Assembly (NCBI GenBank): GCA_018335755.1
Contig: JAGXRK010000051.1
Span: forward strand, 1-64,000
DNA: 64,000 bases
DNA from: Ignavibacterium sp.
GTDB taxonomy: Bacteria > Bacteroidota > Ignavibacteria > Ignavibacteriales > Ignavibacteriaceae
Direction of reading: 5' to 3'
Notes under the pieces: model-generated
What the model saw: the letters and a program-made list of their open reading frames with translations, nothing else
What the model was told of the DNA's origin: nothing
Database searches by the model: none
Position numbers and translations under genes: made by a program
Part shown: in pieces, positions 36,470-44,522 of the stretch
Layout: every line of letters starts with the position of its first letter
Numbering within the stretch: position 1 is the stretch's first letter

Positions 36470-37372
36470 ATGCTGATTGGAATCATTGCTAATATTACCA
36501 AAGAGAATATTTTTGAAGTTGTGTCATCCTTTATACAAAAATTGAAGGACAACAACCTTGATTATATGCTTACGAACACCCTCGCTGAAGATAAAGACCG
36601 TTTAAAGATAGTACTTGACGAAGATTTTCCTTCTGATGACAAAGAAATTTATGAAAAATGTGATCTGATAATATCTATTGGTGGAGATGGTACGATGCTT
36701 GCAACCGCCTACAATGCTTATCACTACAACAAACCTGTGCTTGGTGTTAATTTGGGCAAGCTTGGCTTTTTAGTTGAGGCCGATATTATTCATATGGATC
36801 AAATAATCCAGGAGATAAAAAAAGAAAATTATACTATTGATGAAAGGATGGTTATTACCGGAATCTGTGAGGGATATGGTTACGAAAAATTTTTTGCAAT
36901 TAATGATATTGTGATTGAAAAAGGCGGCTGGCCCAAAATGATTGAACTTACGGTGTGGATTGACGGTGAATATGTTACAACTTTTTCTGCCGATGGTTTG
37001 ATAGTTGCCACACCTACTGGTTCAACCGGATATTCTATTTCTGTGGGCGGGCCAATTGTAACACCGCAGGCAAATGTTATTACGCTTTCGCCTATTTCAC
37101 CACATAGTTTAACTGTTCGTCCGCTGGTTATTCCAAGCAGTCAGGAAATTCTTATCCGTGCCGACTCGCTTCATAAAGATATTAAGGTGAGCTCCGATGG
37201 TCAAAGAGTTTTTACGTTCCCGCCGCCATTTGAATTAACAATCAATAAATGTGAAAAACCGCTTAGGCTCATTCACACGTCATTAACCACATATTTTGAA
37301 ACGCTTCGCCGAAAACTGCTCTGGGGAGTAGATGTGCGTTTTAAGCAAAAAGATAATAAGGGTGAAAAATGA
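36470..37372 (+). CDS. nadK: NAD kinase
   Basis: A 300-residue cytoplasmic enzyme that phosphorylates NAD to NADP. The catalytic G71-G72-D73-G74-T75 motif sits in ISIGGDGTMLATAY. NDIVIEKG near 145 and the TPTGSTGYSISVGGPIV segment near 182-198 are the other conserved NAD-binding elements. The length fits the bacterial family. Its stop overlaps the start of the thioredoxin-like gene by four bases (ATGA), so both proteins are probably made together. Confidence 0.95.
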   Translation: MLIGIIANITKENIFEVVSSFIQKLKDNNLDYMLTNTLAEDKDRLKIVLDEDFPSDDKEIYEKCDLIISIGGDGTMLATAYNAYHYNKPVLGVNLGKLGFLVEADIIHMDQIIQEIKKENYTIDERMVITGICEGYGYEKFFAINDIVIEKGGWPKMIELTVWIDGEYVTTFSADGLIVATPTGSTGYSISVGGPIVTPQANVITLSPISPHSLTVRPLVIPSSQEILIRADSLHKDIKVSSDGQRVFTFPPPFELTINKCEKPLRLIHTSLTTYFETLRRKLLWGVDVRFKQKDNKGEK

Positions 37373-37872
37373 AAAATTTACTTTGCTTGTTCCTGGCTGC
37401 TCTAACATCTTTAGGTATAGCACAGGAAAAGTATGAGTTTCAGACGGATCCTAAAACCGGTGAACAAATTGTTGTTGGTGTTTATTCAAGGGATATTATG
37501 TATTTCCCGGATTGGGAAGATGCATATTTCAATTACGAGGTTGATGAAATTGCGGCTGACGAACTTATCCCGCTAACAGAAAACATTAAAATATTAATTA
37601 TAGGTGCACAGTGGTGCAGTGACTCCCGTGATGTTATTCCGGCTCTCTATAAAGTACTTGACTATCTTTCATTTCCCGAAGATGATGTTGAAGTTATTAT
37701 GGTTAACCGGGACAAAAAGGGACTTGCTGATGAAGTTGATGCTTTAGGAATTGAATTTGTGCCAACAATTATCTTTTATAGGACTGGAGAAGAAATCGGA
37801 AGAATAATTGAACAGCCTTTTGAAAGTATTGAAAAAGATATGCTTAGTATTCTTTACGAACCGGTAGAGTAA
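37369..37872 (+). CDS. Exported thioredoxin-like protein with single active-site cysteine
   Basis: A 167-residue protein with a signal peptide of about 19 residues (ends GIAQ). The thioredoxin fold is visible in IKILIIGAQWCSDSRDVIP and the later GIEFVPTIIFYRTGEEIGRI with its cis-proline. The active site reads W82-C83-S84-D85-S86 in place of WCxxC, so only one cysteine remains. It could act as a mixed-disulfide chaperone or a monothiol reductase in the periplasm. It overlaps nadK by four bases, an odd partner for an exported protein. Confidence 0.85.
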   Translation: MKNLLCLFLAALTSLGIAQEKYEFQTDPKTGEQIVVGVYSRDIMYFPDWEDAYFNYEVDEIAADELIPLTENIKILIIGAQWCSDSRDVIPALYKVLDYLSFPEDDVEVIMVNRDKKGLADEVDALGIEFVPTIIFYRTGEEIGRIIEQPFESIEKDMLSILYEPVE

Positions 37873-37924
37873 ATTTTTATTAATTTGATATGTTTTTATA
37901 AATCCAATAATATTTTCTTAAACA

Positions 37925-39646
37925 ATGAAGCGAAAAACTAAAATAAAAGAAGAGTGGCTTACTCATTTTGAAAAATCGGGAATGCTTGAATCTCCCGACT
38001 ATGAAACTACTATTAATTACTTTAATAAATTTGAGCTGGAAAGTCCTTACGTAAAAATACAGCACCTGGCATTCACGCCTGAGGGCAGGGAACTAAAGGT
38101 TGTTGTCGTATCAAAAGATAAAACATTCATTCCTGTTGAAGCTAAAAAAACAAAAAAAACAATTGTGCTTATACAAAACGGCATTCACCCCGGCGAAATT
38201 GAAGGCAAAGATGCCAGTATGCTTCTGCTCAGAGATATTCTTATAACAAAAGAAAAGGAACATCTGCTTGATAACCTTATACTATTAATTATCCCAGTCC
38301 TTAATGCCGATGGGCATGAGAGATTGAGTCCCTACAACAGGCCAAATCAAAACGGCCCGAAACAAATGGGTTGGAGAACGAACTCACTCAACCTGAATCT
38401 TAATCGAGATTATGCAAAGGCAGACAGTCCTGAAACAAAGGGCTTTCTCAAATTATTTGATGACTGGATTCCGGATTTTATGATTGACAATCACTCAACT
38501 AACGGTGCCGATTATCAATATCATGTAACTTATGGAATTGAAACTCACCAGAATATAGACGAGGGTTTGTCTAACTGGATCAAAACAAAATATCTTCCAC
38601 ATTTAATAGAAAATGTTGAAATGGACGGATTCCTTACGGCACCGTATATAGAGTTTAAAAACGGAAACATAGAAAGCGGAATAAAAAACTGGTTTGCCCC
38701 GCCGAGATTATCACACGGCTACTGTGCAACTCAAAACCGTATTTGTCTTTTGGTTGAAACACATTCTCTTAAACCTTTTGAGAACCGTGTGTTTTCAACT
38801 ATATCAATGATGACTCATACACTTGAGTATATCAACAGTAATCACATTGAACTAACAACACTTAACCGGGGTGCGGATAAAGAAACTCATAATAAATATT
38901 TGAAGAATAAACGTCAGTTTCCAATAGTGCTTGCCGGCACAGATATTTCGGAGCCTTTTCAGTTTAAAGCTTTCAAGTGGAAAGATGAACACAGTGAAAT
39001 TACCGGTTCAAAAGTACGTTATTACACAAATGAGCCGATTGATATTGAAATACCGCTTTATGACGATGTGGAAGTGCTTAATTTTGTGCGCGTGCCTTTT
39101 GCATATCTCGTACCAAAGCAATTTGCCAGTATAATTGAGCTGTTAAAGATGCATCACATAAAGTTTTTCAAGCGGAGAAATGAATCTACAACTCTTGCAG
39201 AAACCTATAGATTTAAAAATGTATCTTTTTACCCCTTTCCTTACGAAGGAAGACAACTGATTAAGTTTAAAGTAGAGTCCTTTGTAGATGACTTTGTAAT
39301 TCCGCCCGGGACTATTCTTGTTCCGGCAAATCAACGGCAGTTAAGATTAATTGTAAACCTTTTGGAACCCGAGGCGCCGGATTCCCTTGTTAACTGGGGA
39401 TTTTTCAATGCGTTTTTTGAACGTAAAGAATACGCCGAATCTTATGTTATGGAGCCCTACGCAAAAAAAATGCTTGCTGAAAATCCTAAGCTAAAAGAAG
39501 AATTTATAAAAAAACTTGAGTCCGATGAAGAGTTCAGGAATAATTCTTCTGAAAGATTAGATTATTTTTATCGCCGTTCTCCTTTTTATGATACGGGTGA
39601 AAATGTATATCCAATACTAAGAATATTTAAACCACTGGGAAATTAA
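37925..39646 (+). CDS. M14-family zinc carboxypeptidase
   Basis: A 573-residue peptidase without a signal peptide. The zinc ligands are expected in GIHPGEIEGKD (His and Glu, near residue 90-100) and in DNHSTNGADYQYH near 192. NLNLNRDYAKAD near 158-169 carries the substrate-carboxylate Arg. The C-terminal 200 residues have no recognised domain. Its start follows the thioredoxin-like gene by 52 bases on the same strand. Similar proteins in Bacteroidota cleave peptides of diet or cell-wall origin; the substrate is unknown here. Confidence 0.88.
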   Translation: MKRKTKIKEEWLTHFEKSGMLESPDYETTINYFNKFELESPYVKIQHLAFTPEGRELKVVVVSKDKTFIPVEAKKTKKTIVLIQNGIHPGEIEGKDASMLLLRDILITKEKEHLLDNLILLIIPVLNADGHERLSPYNRPNQNGPKQMGWRTNSLNLNLNRDYAKADSPETKGFLKLFDDWIPDFMIDNHSTNGADYQYHVTYGIETHQNIDEGLSNWIKTKYLPHLIENVEMDGFLTAPYIEFKNGNIESGIKNWFAPPRLSHGYCATQNRICLLVETHSLKPFENRVFSTISMMTHTLEYINSNHIELTTLNRGADKETHNKYLKNKRQFPIVLAGTDISEPFQFKAFKWKDEHSEITGSKVRYYTNEPIDIEIPLYDDVEVLNFVRVPFAYLVPKQFASIIELLKMHHIKFFKRRNESTTLAETYRFKNVSFYPFPYEGRQLIKFKVESFVDDFVIPPGTILVPANQRQLRLIVNLLEPEAPDSLVNWGFFNAFFERKEYAESYVMEPYAKKMLAENPKLKEEFIKKLESDEEFRNNSSERLDYFYRRSPFYDTGENVYPILRIFKPLGN

Positions 39647-39761
39647 TATTTAAGAAAAATCGGAAATATTTTTAATTCTTCTTTTATTGGATTAATATTT
39701 TTACTAACTATTGGCTGAAATAAACACATTTTCATTATATAATATGATCAGGTAGAAAACC

Positions 39762-40964
39762 ATGCCGCTTACAATACTGTGCATTTCCAGCTACGAAAAG
39801 GGCCACGATTTTATGCGTGAAGCTAAACAGCAGGGCTGCCGCGTTTTGCTTCTTACTTCAAAAAGTCTTGAGGGCGCTGCCTGGCCCAAAGAAAGCATAG
39901 ACGAAATATTTTACATTCCCGATAAGAATAAAGATTGGAATATTCGTGACGTAATTTACGGCGTAAGCTATATGGCTCGCACCGAAGAGATTGACCGCAT
40001 AGTTGCCCTTGATGATTTTGATGTTGAAAAAGCCGCCGCATTAAGAGAACATCTGCGGATCGGTGGTATGGGCGATACAACTGCCAGATATTTCAGAGAT
40101 AAACTTGCAATGCGTACACTTGCGCAGGAAATGGGAATTCCTGTTCCTGAATTTATTCATGTACTAAATCATAAGAAGATCAACGAGTTTGCCAAAAAAG
40201 TAAAGTTTCCGTATATGATAAAAGCAAGAATGCTTGCCGGTGCATACGGAATGAAAAAAGTTCACAATGAACAGGAGATGTGGGAAAGAATTAATTTTCT
40301 GGCTGATGAACAATCCTTCTTTTTAATGGAAAGATTCGTTGCGGGAAATATATATCATGTTGATTCCATTGTTTACGAACATGAAATTCAATATGCTGTT
40401 GCAAGCAAGTATGGAACACCGCCGTTTGAAGTTGCTCACGAAGGCAGAGTGTTCACCAGCAGAACTTTGGATCCTGATTCTGAAAATGCACAGAAAGTTC
40501 TTGCACTTAATGAAAGACTGCTTAAAGCACTAGGGTTAAAACGCGGCGTTTCACATACTGAATTTATTGAATCTTCCGAAGATGGTAATTTTTATTTTCT
40601 CGAAACATCGGCAAGGGTTGGCGGCGCAAATCTTCATTTGCTGGTTGAAGCCGCAACCGGTATAAGTCTGTGGCGGGAATGGGCAAAAATTGAAATTCTT
40701 AAAGGCGAGCATCCGTATTCTATTCCAAAACCAAAACCGGATTTTGCTGCTATTATTACTTCCTTATCAAAACAAGAGTGGCCGGATCTTTCATCTTATA
40801 ATGATCCCGAGGTTTATTGGAAACTTAATAAAGAATACCATGCCGGCGTTATCGTATCTTCACCGGATGAGAGCAGAATTACAGAACTGGTCGATAAATA
40901 CACGCAACGTTTTTATAACGACTTTTTTGCTACTGCAAAAATGGGTGAGCGCCCAAACGATTAA
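39762..40964 (+). CDS. ATP-grasp family ligase, substrate unknown
   Basis: A 400-residue cytoplasmic enzyme. An N-terminal Rossmann-like preATP-grasp domain (about 1-100) is followed by the ATP-grasp core: FRDKLAMRTLAQEMGIPVPEF near 110-130, FPYMIKARMLAGAYGMKKV near 147-165, and HTEFIESSEDGNFYFLETSARVGG (quoted by motif) near 266-290 with the metal-binding Glu/Asn equivalents. The family joins a carboxylate to an amine or thiol using ATP. It lies 52 bases upstream of hldD in the same direction. The cluster gives no clear hint of the substrates. Confidence 0.85.
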   Translation: MPLTILCISSYEKGHDFMREAKQQGCRVLLLTSKSLEGAAWPKESIDEIFYIPDKNKDWNIRDVIYGVSYMARTEEIDRIVALDDFDVEKAAALREHLRIGGMGDTTARYFRDKLAMRTLAQEMGIPVPEFIHVLNHKKINEFAKKVKFPYMIKARMLAGAYGMKKVHNEQEMWERINFLADEQSFFLMERFVAGNIYHVDSIVYEHEIQYAVASKYGTPPFEVAHEGRVFTSRTLDPDSENAQKVLALNERLLKALGLKRGVSHTEFIESSEDGNFYFLETSARVGGANLHLLVEAATGISLWREWAKIEILKGEHPYSIPKPKPDFAAIITSLSKQEWPDLSSYNDPEVYWKLNKEYHAGVIVSSPDESRITELVDKYTQRFYNDFFATAKMGERPND

Positions 40965-41016
40965 AATAGAATTAGAACATAATTAAATTTTTAAAACATA
41001 AGGAATTAGATATAAT

Positions 41017-41991
41017 ATGATCATAGTAACAGGCGGTGCCGGATTTATCGGAAGCGCAATTGTGTGGCGGCTTAATGAGCTTGATTCAGATGAAATTATC
41101 ATTGTTGATGAGCTTGGTCAGGATGAGAAATGGAAAAATCTTGTCGGTTTGAAATTTGAAGACTTCGTTCACAAACATGAGTTCATTGAACAAATAATTA
41201 ATAATAAAATTCTTTATAAAATTGATGCGATAATACATCTCGGGGCTAACTCTTCCACAACAGAAAAAGATGCTGACCATTTGATGACCAATAATTATAA
41301 ATACACAGAAACCCTTGCAAGGTTCTGCCTGAAAAATGATGTTCGCTTCATCTATGCATCTTCTGCTGCTACTTATGGCAATGGGTCGATGGGATTCGAT
41401 GACGATGAAGAAAGAATTCAAACACTGCGTCCGCTGAATATGTATGGTTATTCAAAACAATTGTTCGATTTATGGGCTAAACGGCACGGCGCTTTTAATA
41501 AAATAGTTGGACTTAAATATTTTAACGTTTATGGCCCTAATGAATACCACAAGGGTGAAATGCGTTCTGTTGTGCACAAAGCTTATGAACAGGTAAGAGA
41601 CAACGGTAAGGTAAGATTATTTAAATCCCGCAAGCCGGAATATGAAGACGGTGAACAGATGCGCGACTTTGTTTATGTAAAAGATGCTGTTGATATGACT
41701 CTTTACTTTCTTGATAAGAAAGAAAAGACTGGACTTTTTAATATCGGCGCAGGCAAGGCAAGAACCTGGAATGATCTTGTAAAAGCTTTGTTTAATGCAA
41801 TGGGTAAGCCGGTCAACATTGAGTACATTAATCTCCCCGATAAGCTCGCTGATAAATACCAGTATTTTACGGAAGCCCGCCTTGATAAGTTAAGAAGCGC
41901 TGGATATGAAAACACGCCCAATACGTTAGAAGATGGGGTAACCGATTACGTTAAAAACTATCTTTTAAAGGATTCTTATCTGGGGCACTGA
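41017..41991 (+). CDS. hldD: ADP-L-glycero-D-manno-heptose 6-epimerase
   Basis: A 324-residue extended SDR enzyme that inverts C6 of ADP-heptose for LPS inner core. The Rossmann motif is TGGAGFIGSAIV (residues 5-16). YASSAATYGNG near 112 and the catalytic Y-x3-K in YGYSKQLFDLWAKRH near 143-147 follow; NVYGPNEYHKGEMRSVVHK near 172 is diagnostic for HldD over other epimerases. The N-terminal DELGQDEKWKNLVG segment is also typical. No other heptose genes are beside it. Confidence 0.94.
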   Translation: MIIVTGGAGFIGSAIVWRLNELDSDEIIIVDELGQDEKWKNLVGLKFEDFVHKHEFIEQIINNKILYKIDAIIHLGANSSTTEKDADHLMTNNYKYTETLARFCLKNDVRFIYASSAATYGNGSMGFDDDEERIQTLRPLNMYGYSKQLFDLWAKRHGAFNKIVGLKYFNVYGPNEYHKGEMRSVVHKAYEQVRDNGKVRLFKSRKPEYEDGEQMRDFVYVKDAVDMTLYFLDKKEKTGLFNIGAGKARTWNDLVKALFNAMGKPVNIEYINLPDKLADKYQYFTEARLDKLRSAGYENTPNTLEDGVTDYVKNYLLKDSYLGH

Positions 41992-41995
41992 TTTT

Positions 41996-42039
41996 AGAGT
42001 TAGGGCAAGCTTAGGAGTTAACCTTCTTGCCCTGACTCT
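41996..42039. terminator. 14-bp hairpin between convergent hldD and acidic-protein gene
   Basis: AGAGTTAGGGCAAG (41996-42009) pairs with CTTGCCCTGACTCT (42026-42039) with one wobble. It lies between two convergent stops, so it probably ends both transcripts. Confidence 0.65.
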
Positions 42040-42057
42040 TAATCTTGCTCTTTCTCT

Positions 42058-42366
42058 CTAGTTGTAAGGTGTTTCCTCATCATCATCATCGAACAAATCG
42101 TCTTCATCAATTTCATCAATATCTAAATCGTCTAAAACATCGTCTTCCTCGGGTTCTTTATCAAACAAGTCATCATCGTCGTCTTCCTTTTTATAATAAT
42201 CATCCTCAAAATCGTCATCATCCTCATAGTCCTCGTAATCCTCGTCATTTTTATTGCGGCGCTTGGCTGCAGATAGAGGTTCGTCATAAAAATGCTCGTT
42301 ATATAATGATGAGTTTATGTTCACATTTTCATTAAGTTCATCGAAATCCACTTCGAACATATTCAT
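42058..42366 (-). CDS. Highly acidic Asp/Glu-rich protein, function unknown
   Basis: A 102-residue protein read from the ATG at 42366 (a second ATG is two codons later). After about 45 mixed residues the rest is nearly all Asp, Glu and Tyr in runs (for example DEDYEDYEDDDDFEDDYYKK and DDLFDDDDEE). Such low-complexity acidic tails are seen on histone-like chaperones, calcium binders or RNA-mimic proteins, but no family can be assigned. A hairpin in the minus direction follows it. The opposite-strand frame is only a shadow of the codon runs. Confidence 0.65.
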   Translation of the reverse strand: MNMFEVDFDELNENVNINSSLYNEHFYDEPLSAAKRRNKNDEDYEDYEDDDDFEDDYYKKEDDDDDLFDKEPEEDDVLDDLDIDEIDEDDLFDDDDEETPYN

Positions 42367-42450
42367 TCTTCTTGTCTCCGGATTATGGTTCTGTTTTATC
42401 AGTAATTTTTGTTTGTCGGTTCAAAATCTCTTAAATCTCAAATTAAAAAC

Positions 42451-42458
42451 CAAATATA
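42451..42458 (-). promoter_or_regulatory. TAnnTTTG-type -7 element, minus strand
   Basis: TATATTTG on the minus strand (reverse complement of CAAATATA), about 85 bases before the acidic gene. No TTG at the expected -33 spacing was found, so only the -7 half is supported. A plus-strand TATATTTG lies at 42469-42476, 77 bases before the Nudix gene, making a divergent pair. Confidence 0.3.
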
Positions 42459-42552
42459 AAATAATGGTTATATTTGATTAGAAAAAACTGTTCAAAAGTT
42501 AATTGAGCATTATAACTTTGTCAATGCTAATTTTAAAAATATCGGATAAATA

Positions 42553-43017
42553 ATGAAGCTTGCAACTCTTTGTTATGTTATGGATAAAAAAAACAATTCC
42601 ACTCTAATGATATATCGCAATAAAAAACAAAATGATTATCACGAAGGCAAGTGGAACGGACTTGGCGGAAAATTTGAACCCGGCGAATCACCTGAAGAAT
42701 GTGCTGTAAGAGAAATAAAAGAAGAAAGTGGATTAAAAGTTAAATCTGTTGCTATGAAGGGTTTTATTACCTTTCCCTTGTTTGATGGTAAGGACGACTG
42801 GTATGTTTTTCTATTTACCGCAGATGAATTTGATGGAGAGTTAATCGATTCCCCAGAAGGAAAGCTTGAGTGGATCCCAAAGGAAAAACTTACTGAAATA
42901 AAACTTTGGGACGGCGATAAAATTTTTATTCCCTGGTTGTTTGAAGATAAATTCTTCAGCGCAAAGTTCAACTATAAAGACGGCCTGTTTACAGATTATG
43001 AGGTTTCTTTTTACTAA
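42553..43017 (+). CDS. Nudix hydrolase, 8-oxo-dGTP diphosphatase (MutT/MTH1-like)
   Basis: A 154-residue enzyme. The Nudix box, near residues 39-61, reads GKFEPGESPEECAVREIKEE followed by SGL, with the GX5EX7REUXEEXGU pattern intact. The opening LATLCYVMD and the WNGLGGKF lead are typical of MTH1-like sanitising enzymes that hydrolyse oxidised nucleotides. It stands alone in the plus direction, 80 bases before the DUF389 gene. Confidence 0.93.
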   Translation: MKLATLCYVMDKKNNSTLMIYRNKKQNDYHEGKWNGLGGKFEPGESPEECAVREIKEESGLKVKSVAMKGFITFPLFDGKDDWYVFLFTADEFDGELIDSPEGKLEWIPKEKLTEIKLWDGDKIFIPWLFEDKFFSAKFNYKDGLFTDYEVSFY

Positions 43018-43097
43018 GCTATGCTAATACTTTTCGAAATTCTATTTCGGTGCAGTTTTGTAAATTTACTCCTGAATAAAAACTTTATTAAACCACT

Positions 43098-44423
43098 ATG
43101 AAACAAACCGAATTACTCCGCAAAATATTGCATTACCTGAACCTGGAAAGTGAATTGGATGATTACGAGAAAATACATGAAACAATTCAGCGCGATGTTG
43201 TATTTAAAGGGACAAACCTCTGGATATTAATGTTTGCAATAATTGTTGCATCAGTTGGGTTGAATATGAATTCAACTGCCGTAATCATTGGCGCTATGTT
43301 AATCTCTCCGTTAATGGGACCAATTAATGGAATGGGTTACAGTATTGCCACTTATAATTTTCGTTTGTTCAAATTTTCAGTTAAGAATTTTACCTTTGCC
43401 GTAATTGCAAGCCTAACGGCATCAACCCTTTACTTTGCTCTTACACCAATATCTACTGCTCATTCAGAATTGCTTGCGAGAACGAGTCCCACAATATACG
43501 ATGTGCTAATTGCATTGTTTGGCGGATTAGCAGGAATTATTGCTATAACCAGCCGTTTTAAAGGAAATGTGATACCGGGAGTTGCAATTGCAACCGCGCT
43601 TATGCCACCATTATGCACGGCAGGATACGGATTAGCCACCGGACAGTTTAATTTCTTTATGGGAGCGATGTATCTCTTTACTATTAATACTGTGTTCATT
43701 GCAATTTCTTCTGTTTTAATATCGCAAATCCTAAATTTTCCAATACGAACCATTGTTGATGACGACCAAAAGAAAAAAGTAAATCGTACCATCTCTTTTG
43801 TGATTGCAATTGTTTTGATCCCCAGTTTATTTTTTGGTTATAATCTCATAATGAATGAAAAGTTTAATGAGAACGCTGTGCGGTATATTAACAGCGTTAG
43901 CCTTTATGAGGGTAATTATCTGCTGAAACATGAGATATTTCCAAAGAGCAGAAATATAAAATTAGTTTACGGCGGTTCTGTATTTACGGAACAACAAAAA
44001 GAATATATCAGAAGACGTGCAAATGATTTTTCTTTGGAAGATGCTAAGATAGAATTTCAGCAGGGGTTTGCATTTGATCAGTTAACAACAAAACAAAGCG
44101 AGGTTGAAAACCTTAAGTTTGAAATTAATACGCTGAAACTTGCGCTTATGGAAAAAGAAAAGCAGGTAGACAGTTTAGCAAAAACCGGATTGCGGGGAAA
44201 AGAAATTCTTGACGAGGCAAAAGTTCTTTTTCCTCAGATTACCGGAAGCACTTACTCAGAAACATTTTCATTTGTCGATACACTTGATGTTCCGCAGAGG
44301 ATTAAAATGATTGTTTTCGATACAATGGGCAGAAGGTTTCCTGATGCTGACAAAGCAAAAATATACGCCTGGCTTCAAAAACGACTTAATGTAGATACAG
44401 TTAAAGTGGTTTATACTAATTAA
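43098..44423 (+). CDS. DUF389 / TIGR00341-type membrane protein
   Basis: A 441-residue protein. Residues about 45-260 hold six hydrophobic segments with GLNMNSTAVIIGAMLISPLMGPI (near 54-76, quoted in part) and the GVAIATALMPPLCTAGYG motif near 158, both diagnostic for DUF389. The C-terminal 150 residues are soluble and include a coiled coil (about 330-355). The family has unknown function in the inner membrane. It is 80 bases downstream of the Nudix gene but no functional link is apparent. Confidence 0.9.
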   Translation: MKQTELLRKILHYLNLESELDDYEKIHETIQRDVVFKGTNLWILMFAIIVASVGLNMNSTAVIIGAMLISPLMGPINGMGYSIATYNFRLFKFSVKNFTFAVIASLTASTLYFALTPISTAHSELLARTSPTIYDVLIALFGGLAGIIAITSRFKGNVIPGVAIATALMPPLCTAGYGLATGQFNFFMGAMYLFTINTVFIAISSVLISQILNFPIRTIVDDDQKKKVNRTISFVIAIVLIPSLFFGYNLIMNEKFNENAVRYINSVSLYEGNYLLKHEIFPKSRNIKLVYGGSVFTEQQKEYIRRRANDFSLEDAKIEFQQGFAFDQLTTKQSEVENLKFEINTLKLALMEKEKQVDSLAKTGLRGKEILDEAKVLFPQITGSTYSETFSFVDTLDVPQRIKMIVFDTMGRRFPDADKAKIYAWLQKRLNVDTVKVVYTN

Positions 44424-44522
44424 CCGGCAAATGATTCAAATACTTGAATGCTTTATTACTTTTAACAGATTTTATTTTATGAATAAAGTTTATATAAACA
44501 AATACTCTATTGCGTTAAGATT

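Noticed and set aside
42045..42335. His/Pro-rich 96-residue open frame
   Set aside because: It is the antisense reading of the Asp/Glu codon runs.
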